A DNA stretch of 64,000 bases from Pardosa pseudoannulata. Its lineage: Eukaryota > Arthropoda > Arachnida > Araneae > Lycosidae. The DNA lies in the NCBI GenBank assembly GCA_032207245.1, contig CM063508.1, positions 118,414,583 to 118,478,582 of the forward strand. Direction: 5' to 3'. Within the stretch, counting starts at the first letter, position 1; every line of letters begins with the position of its first letter. The notes beneath the pieces were generated by a model. That model saw only the letters and a list, made by a program, of their open reading frames with translations, was not told the origin of the DNA and ran no database searches. The position numbers and the translations under genes were made by a program. This document shows, piece after piece, positions 12,101 through 23,607 of this stretch.

Positions 12101-14389
12101 GTTAAAGTATCGAGAGAGGGTGTATCATACAGAAACATAAACCCTTTGACAGTTTCATTTTTTTCCAGAATTCGGTCAAAAAACATGTCACATTTTTTTA
12201 TTGCATATTTTGTTTAAGTAAAGATATGTTATTAAAATTAACATTTCTAATATTTTTAAGCATTTATTACAACTTTTTTTCTTTCTACGAAAGCATCATA
12301 GAACTGAAGTTTACCTTTAGTCTCATCGATATCCAAGTTAATTTTTGAAATTCCAGTGAAAGCAAATCTAGGAGACGGATCCGAAGGATTATCACAATTG
12401 ATTTCAAAAAATTGTCTTGCTTAACTGATTCCATCTGTACTACTATCAGAGTCACTACTATCCGGGTCATCTAGTAAACTTTCGCTACTATCATTTACAG
12501 ATAATTCAGTTTCTGATTCCGAGTCATAGTTCGAATCACAAGAAATTAGCTCCCTAAGCTCTGAATTATCCATTATTTAAAAGTAAAAATATATTATTCA
12601 ACTGTTACATCAATAAAATTATCAGGCGGTTAGTAAAGTATAACCAGAAAGCTATACACTGAAAGATAACAATTCGTCTTCTGATACAAAACATGCGAAA
12701 AACCCCGCGCTTTTGAACTAATCAGAGTAGAAAATACAATAAACTGTAAACTATCATTTACTGGACATCTATACGAATAATTTGTTACTAAAAGTGGAAA
12801 AAATACGGCCGAAACAGTGCAAGCGAAATAGAAATCAGATTGCCCGAAAGCTGTGCTCGCACGGCGTACGGGCAAAAGAGGGAAGGGGTTAAGCCGGTTT
12901 AAGAACTCAACCAAACGGTTCTGAATGATTTTTTGAGATTTACACAGTTGTTTTTAGCAACAATAAGCCTCCTCATTGTAGAAAATAATTTTCATGGTAC
13001 TACGTATAACAAAATTATGCGAGTAAATTGATATTTGCACGACCGTCTTCTGGTTTTGAATGGCTTCGGGAACCCTGAGGGTGATGCAACAGAAAGCACT
13101 TTTTATACTTATTAATCCATGTTATCTTCTTAATTCTCTTAGAGCTAAACTCTTTGCTTTATAAAACTTGAAGTAACGCATTTTTCTTCACTCAAACAGG
13201 TTCAATTATCAATGACATTTCATCTCCTGATATTGAAATTTCTAAAGGAGGAATAGAAAAGGCAAGTCAATACCTCCAAAATTCCGTGAAGGCGAACGGA
13301 GAAATGACACCTGATGAAGATGGCATTATGACTGTGTACAGTAGATCGTCGTTGAATAAAAAAGCCTTGGAAGAACCGCGGCAGGATTTCCCTAGAATGA
13401 ACCCAGGTAGATTTTTATATCCATTATTTTTGCGAAAAAAAAAAAAAAGGAAAATTGCTGAATATTTGCATACATACAATTACAATTCATTATTACGATC
13501 AATCAAATAAAAAATCGTAGAATAGTAAAAAATAATAGAATTTTAAAACATACAACAAAATATGGAACATTGTATAGTTCAACATAAGTTAATCCTAAAG
13601 AATCCTAAGATTAACTTCGACAGACGATGGCCAAATAAGTAGAAAGATACTATTCAATACCAAGTTTATGGATTCGAATACTGTTGCTGCAATAAATAAT
13701 ATAGATGCTGTTTCGCTTTCAGCAGTAGGTTCCAGTCTACTGATTCTTGAGTAGTAAAAAGTTGAGCCTAGAGCTAAAACCGAGCAAAGCCGAATAAATA
13801 CGGCACTGTCTTCGGTACTGAAGTTAATGGGTTTGAATCCCAACCTTTCCACGGATGTTCGTAGTTGCTTAATTTAAATAATGGATCCTGGTCTGATTAG
13901 CCGAGCGACGGACGAATGGGCAATACATTGCTTTTCGGTAACGGTATTCGTAGGTTCGAATCCAAATGTTCGTAACCACTTAAAATCAACTCTAAGCAAT
14001 AAATTATGGTCTAATTATCCCCCAGTTCTATAACATTAACAGCAACAGCCCCGATCTAGTCAACCTTCGTATTGCAAAAATCATCAATTTTAGCTACCTA
14101 AATTTAAATTGAAGCAAGCAACAAGAGGATTTCAATTTTACCAACATCCATATGTATTTCAAGTCAAAATTAAAACCCTTTTTTCCGTAACCTAGATAAT
14201 GAGCACAGAATCTTAGCTGGTTTTTGTGTGAATCTTAATGATAATGCAAGCAGCCATGTATTCAGATAAAATTTTGGTAGAGTTTAATGAATTTGAGTTT
14301 GGAAATTTAAGCCATAAATAGTAAACCCATTCCTCTCCTTTTATTTCAGAAGAATTTATGGCCACAGTTGAACAAGATGCAAAAGAGAG
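9115..14389 (+). CDS. TTC12: TTC12-like, N-terminal exons only
   Basis: Three exons (9115-9181, 13200-13406, 14350-14389) join in frame through GT-AG introns to give about 105 residues. The first part, FELFLSKVKEVGSIINDI, and the end, MNPEEFMATVEQDAKER, resemble the N-terminal region of vertebrate TTC12, which also has an acidic start and an ...F.A.VE.DAKER segment before its TPRs. TTC12 is a cytoplasmic TPR/armadillo protein needed to assemble axonemal dynein arms. The ATG at 9115 opens the frame and an X-box lies 108 bp upstream. No exon for the TPR or armadillo parts was recognised downstream. The gene may continue through a long intron, be truncated, or be affected by a misassembly. Confidence 0.68.
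9249..9901. mobile_element. MITE-like element with 8-bp TSD, family unassigned
   Basis: It is flanked on both sides by GAATTAAG (9241-9248 and 9902-9909). The ends form an imperfect inverted repeat: the left has ACTGAAAAATAGGGTGCCCT, and the right read in reverse has ACTGAAGAACTGGGTGCCCT. An 8-bp target duplication fits hAT or P-type elements, but the termini match neither well. At 653 bp there is no transposase. It sits in TTC12 intron 1. Confidence 0.65.
10826..10859. mobile_element. Isolated hAT-type terminal repeat
   Basis: The sequence ending AAAGTTTGAGAACCTCTG is a typical hAT right terminus (CAGAGGTTCTCAAACTTT in reverse). No matching left end was found nearby, so only this end can be called. 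Confidence 0.45.
11125..11212. repeat. Degenerate minisatellite, unit about 22-30 bp
   Basis: About four successive units share AGCTTCTAGCA and AGATAGAAAAAT. They are variably mutated and the spacing is irregular. It lies in TTC12 intron 1 and is not coding. Confidence 0.6.
12139..12888 (-). mobile_element. piggyBac-like element remnant
   Basis: On the minus strand it begins TTAA then CCCCTTCCCTC (TTAA at 12889-12892), the TTAA plus CCC signature of piggyBac ends. A broken piggyBac-type N-terminal reading frame follows. The opposite end is uncertain: CCCTTTGACAG at about 12139 is a candidate but its neighbour is not an intact TTAA. It lies in TTC12 intron 1. Confidence 0.6.
12258..12573 (-). 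pseudogene. piggyBac-type transposase N-terminus, frameshifted
   Basis: The ATG at 12573 opens a 50-residue acidic, Ser/Asp-rich stretch (SLLDDPDSSDSDSSTDG), ending at a TAA at 12421-12423. In another frame the text continues with PRFAFTGISKINLDIDETK, like the PxFxFTGxxGI start of the PGBD-type transposase domain, and soon stops. The catalytic aspartates are absent, so this is a broken fragment. Confidence 0.6.
13200..13406 (+). CDS. TTC12: TTC12 exon 2
   Basis: The acceptor ACTCAAACAG|G is followed by 207 bp and the donor CCAG|GTAGAT. It encodes SIINDISSPDIEISKGG through to QDFPRMNP. The C+G content and CpGs exceed those of the flanking introns. An antisense frame over it is a shadow. Confidence 0.68.
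13892..14035 (+). repeat. tRNA-derived SINE
   Basis: It has the head GCCGAGCGACGGACGAATGG with a B-box GGTTCGAATCC, followed by CTCTAAGCAATAAATTATGG and ATTATCCCCCAG. The order and motifs match the SINE at 4966. It lies in TTC12 intron 2 and lacks a cloverleaf. Confidence 0.65.
14350..14389 (+). CDS. TTC12: TTC12 exon 3
   Basis: The acceptor TTATTTCAG|A is followed by 40 bp and the donor GAGAG|GTATGA. It encodes EEFMATVEQDAKER with the last codon split. The frame also reads on past the donor to a TAA, an alternative short ending, but family resemblance favours splicing on. Confidence 0.62.
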
Positions 14390-15720
14390 GTATGAAAGAA
14401 AAAATATGCAAAAAATGAACATATCCTAAAATGAAAATAACTGGGTATAGATTTATAACATATATTATAAATGTAATTTCTAAACCAGATTAAATGTATG
14501 AGTTTAAAAACAACTAACAAAAATTGTGCTTATGTATTTTTTTGTTATAAATATGTCATCAAAATATTTCCTTGGTATAACCAATCAGAAACATAGGTGG
14601 AAGTTTAAATAAAAACAGATGGTTGAATGAACAGTCAATCGAGAAAAGCAAATTATCCATTTTTTTAAATCTAATTTCAAAGAAAGATTTTACTCAATGG
14701 TAAATTTAGATACTTTCTATGTTCAAGATGATTTTTTGTATCTAATAACCCTGAACTTAAAAAAATTCCCAATAGGTTACAACACATTATTTCAAACATG
14801 TAAAAAAATGTTTGGAAATTTTAAAAGATTAAAGGAAAAATTTATGAACAAAACAATGCTTATTTTCTACAAACAAAATATTATATAAATATTAATACAG
14901 TTATAAATTACTTTGCACAAAAAATATCTTTAAAGAATTTGAATTACTATCTTTAGAAAAAGCTACTTCTAGTCTCCCCATTTGTCCATTTTTTTTATCA
15001 TGATTTTTTTCAGTAATAATCCTATGCATCTGATCAAACTATGCATGAAACTTAGATATGGAAATTAAATTTAGTGTCACAATTGGATACAGATTCTGTG
15101 ATAAAATTGAGTTCATTATATGCACAGTTCTAGAATAGTAACTGTAACCAAAACCATTTTTAAAGCTCAGGGTAAATGACACCAATTTTGGAATATGTGA
15201 CAGACCTACAACATGGTGATACAAAGGGTCAAAAAGATGTTTTTAGCTCAAACTTGATGCATATAACATTTCTACCAATGGATGACTTGCATTTAAAGAT
15301 TTCTTAAAACAAACTGTATAACATAATAAAATAGAAAATTCTCTAGGGTTATGTCTAACTGAAATTTAAAAAAAGCACGAGAAATAAATTTAGTTTTAAA
15401 TTATCTCTGAAGAATCACTGAATTCTCTATTTTTGAATGAATATATAAGCATTTAACACAGAGGTGACCAAACTGAAGCCCATTCTGTATTTTTTTCCTT
15501 TTTTGCATGTGATGCAACTTGTAAAAATTTATAATTAAAACAAATATTGCCCTGAATACAGCAAATAAAGTATTTGAATGTTTAACTGATTAATATTTTT
15601 ATAATTATTTATGCACAGTTATTAATATTTGACTGTTATATTGTCAATTTATGAATAATAATATTAATAACATACATATATATATGATACAAATCAAAAT
15701 TATTTAACTTTAATAGTTCC
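14390..15720. other. A+T-rich stretch, no gene recognised
   Basis: This would be TTC12 intron 3 if the gene continues. I looked for a TPR-encoding exon on the plus strand and recognised none. There are only short A+T-rich frames and no paired terminal repeats. Confidence 0.45.
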
Positions 15721-16291
15721 TTAAACATGGTTCGTACACTTTTTTAATGGAAAAAATTAAGCACCATTCAAACTTTTTAAGCACCTCTTATCAGAAACAT
15801 ATCAGATAAAATAATGGTTATTACATTAGGTTCAACAAAAACATGAACAAAAGAGAGTGTGTATAAATGAGAAATCATTGTATTTCATAGGAACAGAAGT
15901 CAAAATTTTGGGGGAAAAAGGAGAAAAAAAAAAGAGGTAGTTGAATAACTATTAAAAATTAATGTTCTGATTTACTTAATACAAAAACAAGTGCCTAAAT
16001 ACAAAATATGAAAGTATCTAAATAACTTTTTATCAATAAAAACAAGTACTTAAGTTTCCTAGTAAAAAAAAATTAAAACATTCAAATCAGATGTTTCTTC
16101 AATTTGCCTAGTTAAAAAAATAAATAAATTCATCAATACAGTTGAACTTTATTATATTAAACTTTGAGGAACCATATTGTTTGTTGGATTTAGCTTAATA
16201 ATTTTTACTAATATAAACAATCACTCGAGTCTCCTAATTAAAAAATGTTGAAAACAGATTCAAATCAGAAGTTTCTCAAATATCCTAATTA

Positions 16292-16322
16292 AAATAATAA
16301 TAATAATAATAATAATAATATA
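16292..16322. repeat. (TAA)n microsatellite
   Basis: A short trinucleotide tract inside copy 1 of the 5-bp-TSD element. It is almost absent from copy 2, so it expanded after the copies separated. Confidence 0.9.
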
Positions 16323-16560
16323 AATGCGCATTTTAGATATCAAATTTTTAGGAGACATTTCTATACACAAATTTTTAATTTTGTGACAGCAGAATTTCTT
16401 AAATAGCAATAAAATCTATACCTTAATAGTTTGGAAAGATACAATAATTATCATTAGATTTAATTTTAATCAATGTCTAAAAACTCATTTAAATAATATA
16501 TGCACTGTATAAGGCTATTTTTTAAGTGGACAAGTAAAAAAATTTTTTTTAAATAGTAAT

Positions 16561-16800
16561 ATTTCGGGACGATGATCGAATAGGACGGGATTTTTTTCGG
16601 TATCTGAGCCAGGGGGTTCGAATTGTACTTTGTACTAACAGATTTGTAATCATTTAGTTTGGTCTGAGAGCGCTAGTGTTTTCTTTTATGTTACCCGACG
16701 GCTAAAGACATCGGAATTTACTACGATTCTGAACAGCTACGAACAAAGAGCGGGATTCGAACCCGTGGCCGCGTCCTACCGATTCAGCTATAGGGCTGAT
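16561..16800. repeat. tRNA-like block embedded in copy 1
   Basis: On the plus strand GGGGGTTCGAATTGT resembles a B-box. On the minus strand, near 16745-16795, TAGCTGAATCGGTAGG and CGGGTTCGAATCCCG resemble A and B boxes. The anticodon arm is missing, so this is a tRNA-derived repeat and not a tRNA gene. The same block is in copy 2 at about 40796-41040, so it was present before the copies diverged. Confidence 0.6.
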
Positions 16801-18428
16801 TTTTATCGGGATTGCCATTAAAAGTTATGATTTTTTATCAACTTCAATGCACACGCAAAACTTAACCCAAAAAAAAAAAAAAAAGTGCGGATTTTTCAAC
16901 AATAAACTTCTGTGCATATCCAAAATTTCGTAAGTTATTTGCAACAGTGTCATTTTCTCACAGACACTGCCCATAGCAGAAAATTCAGTCAATAAGATAA
17001 AGTACCGTTTGAAATAACTATAGGAGGTATTGGAATCTCAATACTGTTACTGCGATATTAAAAAAATACTGTATATAAAACAGTATTACGATCAGTCTAC
17101 ATGCACGTGAGTTCAGGAGATATCTATAAAGAAAGTACGCAAGTTGTTAAAACATAATTCTACTGTTTGAGTGCCCCATATTATGATCGCACTATTAACT
17201 ATAATGGTCCATTAAAAAATGCGTATTTTCCGGAATTGAAATCCAGACAACGGTTGTTTTTTTTTTTACCAAAAACATAGAATTACGGCTTAGTTGTACT
17301 GTTATAACTAGAACCACACAAGTTCTATATGTTTCATTTATACCGCATCACACGGCTTTTTGACCTTGAAGCACGTGTTGCGAGCATCGACTGGTAACAC
17401 TTTCCTTTGTCAGAACACTTTGTCAGAAAAAAAAATTGTGGACGCGGCAAAAAGAAAACGACAAAAAACTTTCAGATTATCGTCAAAATTTACACATATA
17501 TGAGATAAAAAAAAATAAAAAAGGAAGAAGCCATTTTTTTTTTAAGTTCCGAAAAAATCTGTTTTTTTTAGAATAAACCCACAAAAACATTCGGATCAGA
17601 ATCATCACTGAATTCAATATTCGATATGTCAGTCCATTTTTAAGCGCACAGGCTCGGAATAACGGGGTTTTTTTCCCTCTTGGATTCAGAAACGGGTTAG
17701 ACAGATTTCTCGACACTACAATCGAAAAATTCGGGTACCCCTTTGGTTTTGACACTTTGATCGTTATTTGCTAACTTTCAAACACCTGTACCGCCAATAA
17801 ATAGCCTAAGACTTTTTTTTCGAGGGGGGAGGGAGGTGAATATCCCACAGAAAGAAAATGTTAGAAAAACAATGATGTTATCAAAACATGGGAAAGACCA
17901 TGTGTGTAATCCGTTCCACCATTACGTAATGTTGTAAATGTTGATAAGGAAAAAACGAATAAAAGGAGCGAATGGCCCAAAGAAATAAGGAATAAAAGGC
18001 GGGAATAGCCGAAAAAAAAGGAGGAATGCCGTAAAATAAGGAATAAAGTACAGATTTCTAGAAAAAGGGAAAATGAGGAAAAAAGGAGCGCTGCAGTGTC
18101 TAATTTCATTCACACTGAACGATTAATCCCGAGCGACCTTTTATGATTTTCATAGACGATTTCGAAATATTCAAATAAAAACTGTCGGCAAGAAAAAAAA
18201 AATAAGGACTTTAGGGGAAAATTAAGCACTCTTTAAGCACTTTTTAAGGCCTTAAAAACGCGTTTCGAAATTAAGCAGTTTTTAAGCACTTTTAAGCACC
18301 GTACGAACCTTGTTAAAAACCTCCCCTCTCCCATTCTAATTCCTTAAAATCTTTTTCCTAGCCTCTAAATCTCTTAATTAAAGGAGTGTCTTCGACTTGA
18401 AATTCTTTCGATACAATTCCAAAGCTTT

Positions 18429-18614
18429 CTATCCTACAGATGTATTCAACACGTTTTCCAGCTGTCGCTGGCAAATGGCTCCACGTTTATTCCTGATCTT
18501 AACACTTAATTTACTGAGTAAATTTCTTCTACCTTGAGAAAATTCTTTGTCTTCGCTCTTGGGTGCACCTCTATTCGAACAGAGTGATTTTTGTGTCTTT
18601 CTCTCGTCTGTCAT
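18429..18614 (-). CDS. Possible small or first exon, unknown product
   Basis: A 61-codon frame from the ATG at 18614 encodes a basic, hydrophilic segment with a Lys/Arg-rich middle (SKLSVKIRNKRGAICQRQ). Its G+C and CpG content is clearly above the flanking DNA, which suggests past coding constraint. Near the end, CATCT|GTAGGATAG could be a splice donor; otherwise the frame stops. I recognise no family. It may be a real exon, a retrocopy fragment, or chance. Confidence 0.25.
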   Translation of the reverse strand: MTDERKTQKSLCSNRGAPKSEDKEFSQGRRNLLSKLSVKIRNKRGAICQRQLENVLNTSVG

Positions 18615-19045
18615 TGACTAGTAAAGATGTCCGTTTTAGCAGCTCAAAAATAAAGTTTTAATTACACTTGTGCCATTCTCTTCAATGTGGCCAGACTGCA
18701 TCGTCGTTATTACTGCTAGCTCACCAGGCTTTTCTTTGCCAAGTAGCCCAGGCAAGTAAAAAGAATAGGGTCTACATAATTATTCTGACTAGAGGAAATA
18801 ATTTGTTACATATATGTGTATGCAATGTGACTGACTGTCAGAATAAAATGCATTTACAAAATAGCCCACAAAGTCTTTGAGGTTAAGCATAACTGATTTC
18901 ACTAATACAATTTTCAATACAGAAAAAGACATTGGCATAAAAAATTTCCTGTACTGTTGTGTGATAATTTTTTTAAAGAAATCTTTAAATTCAAACTATT
19001 CATTGGCAGAAATCTTTTAACATATAGGTTAAGATTAAGCTAAGG

Positions 19046-19354
19046 CAGTGGTTGCCAAATTTATGATGACCCTCAGCTAACATACAGTTTATAAATCTTA
19101 TTGTGAGCTACCAAGAACTTACATTTGTTGGCTACATTGACTGAATGACTAATGTGAAATCATTAGCAATGGTTCCTGTTAGGTGTTGCTTTCTCTACCT
19201 TCCTTTAATAATGTAATGAATTAAAATAATTTTAAAAGTTAAAAATTGGCTATGTGAGTATGATCCTGAAATCTACTGAAAATCTCTCCATGAGTTACTG
19301 GAAACCTTGCTGTGAGCTACTGGTAGATTATGATCAACAGTTTCGCAATCACTG
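19046..19354. mobile_element. hAT-type MITE
   Basis: The left end CAGTGGTTGCCAAATTTATG faces a right end that reads CAGTGATTGCGAAACTG in reverse. The flanks match at 5 of 8 positions, a decayed 8-bp duplication. At 309 bp it has no coding capacity. Confidence 0.6.
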
Positions 19355-19393
19355 TGGTAGGGAATTCAATATGGCTTGTATCTAATACTTTAA

Positions 19394-19676
19394 CCCTTTC
19401 AGACCTGATGTACACAATTGTACACATATAATATAAAAATTTCACATATAATATTTTTATTACGTTGGATGGATGTGTACACTTGTACACAAAAAGAAAA
19501 AGCTGTTTTTCTTGAAAAGCTTGTAATCAGGATTTATTTATTTATTTTTCCTTAGATCTATTTACAATAGCCTTTCCCCGTATGGCGAAAGCTGGGTCGG
19601 GTGTAGAAGTTACTTACAATAGCCTAGTTGCAGGCATTTTTTTCAGATCGATTAGCGAAAATCAGGTCTGAAAGGG
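19394..19676. mobile_element. piggyBac-type MITE
   Basis: It has perfect 16-bp inverted ends, CCCTTTCAGACCTGAT, at both termini. The left flank is TTAA (19390-19393) and the right flank is TCAA (19677-19680), one change from TTAA. CCC ends at TTAA sites are diagnostic of piggyBac. At 283 bp it is non-autonomous. Confidence 0.78.
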
Positions 19677-21685
19677 TCAAAGAATAAACTTCTATTTAAC
19701 AGACTTCAATAAAAAGTTTAACCCTGATAAAGCGGGAAATAACAGTTCAATCATTATAAAATTATCATTATAAATATATCATTATAAAATTATATATTTA
19801 AATATAGGAAAAACAAATAGTGTGCAGCAAACAATACAAAAACAATGAAGATGTGATTACATTAGTTAGAAAATGTATATGTTAATTTAAGATAAAAAAA
19901 TACTAAAAAAGTCTGGATTATATCAGCATTTTTATTTGGCACATCTAAACAAAACTCTAAAATGAGTTATTTAGATCAACAAATGCATTAAAATAAAATA
20001 ATCATCTTATGTATAACTGCCTCTCAAACAAAGACAAAAAATGCATATAAATGATGAATAAATTGTTAATAACACTATAGAAAAGAAAATCTAAACATGA
20101 AATACACTCATATATCAACTAAAGTATATTACAATTTTTAATACAAGTAAATGATACAACTTTAATATAAAACTAGCATATGCAAGGCTAATCCGGTATA
20201 TAAAATTCAATACATTCTTAACATATCCTAATTTTAAAAATTACAATGATTTTTCATAGTAATCTACAAATTTTAAAAGTTTAAATACACAAATCTAATT
20301 AAATGAAAAACAACCCACACGTTACCTAAACAACAACACATTGATAGTCATTTATAAATTACAAAATCCCTGACACATGGCAGATAAGTCAAATGACAAA
20401 CGTTACAAAAGTATCCTTGAAAAGAAGAAAATGCTTATTTTTGAAAAATCCATATTCTATGACATGATAAATGACAGCTAATAGAAATTACTGCCTCAAC
20501 AATAGCACTTTTTATTGCAAAATATCATAGATAAATAAAATAATTAACAGTTTTAAAAAAAATCCACTTTGAGTAATAATACTACATGCGCATGCAATGA
20601 ATACAACAAGTCCATACATATGTACATTACAAAAAGTGCAAACACGTAATATCACAAAGTTAATAAAGTACTAGAAAATAAAGTAAAATACAAGGTTAAC
20701 AAAAATTAAAATACTTTCATTGGAAAAATCAAACAAAATAAATTTCATGACAATACACTTCAAAAATAAAGAAAATGCGATGTAGAGAAAAATGCAATTG
20801 AAATGATAATTTAGCTTTTATAACTGATAATAGCAATAGAGCTAGCTGATAATAAAAATTAATTTTAAAGTTATTCAGACTTAATATAAAAAAGATTTAA
20901 TTTAATTAAAAATTAGAGGAAATCACAGTTTTTTCCAAATACTTAATAGCATGAGTAAAGCAAAGTTAACTATATTATGAATAAAATATATGAAATTACT
21001 AATATACCAGTAATGAAAGAAGTATTGTTACAGGACTCTAGACAATAATACAGTTAATACAGCCATATACTGTAAAGAAATACAGATATAAAAGATAAGT
21101 ACATATATTTCAAAGCTGAATGACATAGAAAATCGGTAAAGTCATTTAACTTTATATGAAAGAGAAATAAAAAAAGAATACTGGAAAATAATTAAGTACA
21201 TAGATTTTACCTGTTTAAAAAAAAAAGAAGTATGATGCTGAATTGATCACTAGTTTTTGTAAAAAAGAAATAAACTCTGTAATTTAAAATAAAAACTAAA
21301 CAAAAACCATAGCAAAATAAATTTCTAATTAATCACAAAATATCAAAATAATACATATAAAATCCAGCACCTTTATTGCATAGAAGAATTTGCAGAGTCT
21401 CAACTGAAATCAGAAGATATTGCATGAAATGGAAAGGCAGTATTATTTGCAAACAATATTGGTAGAGAATCTGTTGTATTCTAGAATATGAACACAAGCT
21501 ACAGCACCTTTTAGAAATTAGGTTATTGATCTAATTCAATTTTAAGGCTATCAGATATATTAACAGCATCATACGACATTTATTGCAAATGCAAACAAAA
21601 ACTTGACACAAAATGAAATAGTAACTCCCATTTAGCATTCTAAGCTTTAAAAGTAGAAGTAGTCAGTGCTTTAAAATACTCTATA

Positions 21686-21980
21686 GTAGCAGTTCTCAAA
21701 CTTTGATCACTGTGGCACCATTGTCAGACTAAAAAAAAATTTACAGCATAGCTACATTTAAAAGTTTTGAACACAATAAAAAAGAAAATACAGTGCAAAT
21801 TTAAGGCTTATTTGTCCTTAATGAAATGAATGAAACTGGATAAATATTTTATTATTCTTGATAACCATGTACCATGATACCATTACCATGTACTATGTTA
21901 CCATTACCTTGAGTACCATGGCATTCCTGGCATATGCTTGGGGCATTCCAGGGTTCCGTGGCACCCAGTTTGAGAACTAT
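21686..21980. mobile_element. hAT-type MITE, tandemly part-duplicated
   Basis: AGTTCTCAAACTTT on the left and AGTTTGAGAACT on the right form the inverted ends, with CTGTGGCACC and GGTTCCGTGGCACC just inside. Similar CTCTA-containing flanks suggest a decayed duplication. Its right part is included in the tandem duplication that follows. Confidence 0.6.
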
Positions 21981-22541
21981 AACTCTAACATATCATATAA
22001 TAATAATAAAATAAGAAAATATTACTGAAAATAGTTGTACACCATTTTATAATTAAAAAAGCATATTTCACAAAACAAAAAAAAAATATTTATGAACACA
22101 AATCTGGGGTGAAAAATAAACACTAGAGTTAAAATAAGTTTTCAATTTTATCTTTTAATAAGTACGTCAAAACAAAAGAAGAAAATAAAGTGCAAATTTA
22201 AGGCTTATTTGTCCTCACTGAAATGAATGAAAATGGATAAATATTTTATTATTCTTGATAACCATGTACCATGTTACCATTACCTTGAGTACCATGGCAT
22301 TTCTGACATATGCTTGGGGCATTCCAGGATTTTGTGGCACCCAGTTTGAGAACTGTAACTCTAACATATCATATAATAATAATAAAATGAGAAAATATTA
22401 CTGAAAATAGTTGTACACCATTTTATAATAAAAAGCATATTTCACAACACAGAAAAAAATATTTATGAACACAAATCTGAGGTGAAAAATAAATACTAGA
22501 GTTAAAATAAGTTTTCAATTTTATCTTTTAATAAGTACGTC
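21787..22541. repeat. Two-copy tandem duplication, period about 397 bp
   Basis: The segment beginning GTGCAAATTTAAGGCTTATT recurs near 22190. Both copies run to TTTTAATAAGTACGTC and are highly similar. Copy 1 contains an extra internal duplication of an ACCATGATACCATTACCATG-type stretch of about 24 bp. The right end of the hAT MITE is duplicated with it, so the duplication came after the insertion. Confidence 0.85.
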
Positions 22542-22545
22542 TAGT

Positions 22546-23607
22546 ATAGCTAGTAAAATGGAGTTTAAAAATAATTTTATTTCTGACAATTATAAAAATG
22601 CTGAAGGAAAAATGAATAAATACTTTATCGCCTAAAATGTTTTAGGTTAATATGAAATTATTCTATGTTTTAGTTAAATATATATCTCAAATTATTAAAT
22701 AGCAAAATATTAATAAATAGACATGCACAAAGATTAAATAGATATATATAAAATTCCATTTTGCATAGTATTTAGAAAACATAAAAAATGTACTTTTTAA
22801 CAATACCACATCTGCTAAACTTAATAATAAAATTCTAATTAAAATGCCTTGAATAGATAAAGTCCAATTACAAAGAAACTTTTGTTCACTATTATTAAAC
22901 CTTCAGTTATCAACAACTTAATTGTTAAAAGTTTATATAAAGTATATAAGTATAAATTAAAAGAGAAAAAATAATTTCTTTAAACTATGACATCATTATT
23001 TAAAACAGATATTCCTAAAAGATTGCTTGCTAGCAATATATAGAAGAAGCTGTGAATATATGACTATATTTCATCAAAAAATCAGTTTTAAGGAGGAATT
23101 TTATGAAATTTAATTGTATTCTAGAAATATCCAATAGAATTTGAATGAGGAGTTCCAATAGAAAAAAAATATTTCAAACAAACTCAAGCATTTTGATGCA
23201 TTACAGCTTTGGCAATAGAGCTAAATATTAGTTACATTTATTGATATATTATTTTAAGTAGTTATATCACAGATTGCTATGTAAGAAAATTTTCCACATT
23301 ATTTTACTTTGTTTTGATGTGGAGTTCAATAAAAAATAGTTGTCTGACTCTTTGAAACTTGCCAAATAAAATTACACTATTTCAAAATATATTACATTCA
23401 ATAACAATACACTTTCATCAAGTAAGGCACCTCTTAGAATCCAGATATTTAATCTCATCATATGAATGAAACTTAAATTTTCAACATAGCAAGAATTCTT
23501 TATGAATGCATTATTATAATTGTGAGTTACAAGCATCATACAATTTAAATTTCTTTATACAACACAGTAAGTAAATGTAACACTTTCATAGATGACATAT
23601 ATTACAA
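22546..23607. other. A+T-rich stretch, nothing recognised
   Basis: No exon, RNA gene or terminal repeat pair was seen here. Confidence 0.4.

Larger units (their letters stand above)
15726..18312. mobile_element. TIR element with 5-bp TSD (copy 1), hAT5-like?
   Basis: The ends are CATGGTTCGTAC and, in reverse, CAAGGTTCGTAC. They are flanked by TTAAA at 15721-15725 and 18313-18317. A second copy at 38995-42519 has the same ends and a TTCTC duplication, so a 5-bp duplication is supported twice. A CA-start terminus with a 5-bp duplication recalls the hAT5 group. Subterminal AAGCAC motifs occur at both ends in the same orientation. No transposase is recognisable. It lacks about 970 bp present in copy 2. 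Confidence 0.8.
18615..21680. other. A+T-rich stretch with two MITEs, no gene recognised
   Basis: Apart from the hAT-like MITE at 19046-19354 and the piggyBac-like MITE at 19394-19676, I see nothing beyond A+T-rich DNA. No plus-strand TPR-like exon was recognised. Confidence 0.45.

Noticed and set aside
16741..16800. tRNA gene on the minus strand (also near 40980)
   Set aside because: A- and B-box-like motifs are too close together and the anticodon arm is missing. Both copies lie inside a transposon.
17861..18113. Hydrophobic minus-strand frames shared by both long TIR elements
   Set aside because: They overlay ATTCCTTATTTT-type subterminal repeats. The Phe/Leu-rich product follows from base composition.
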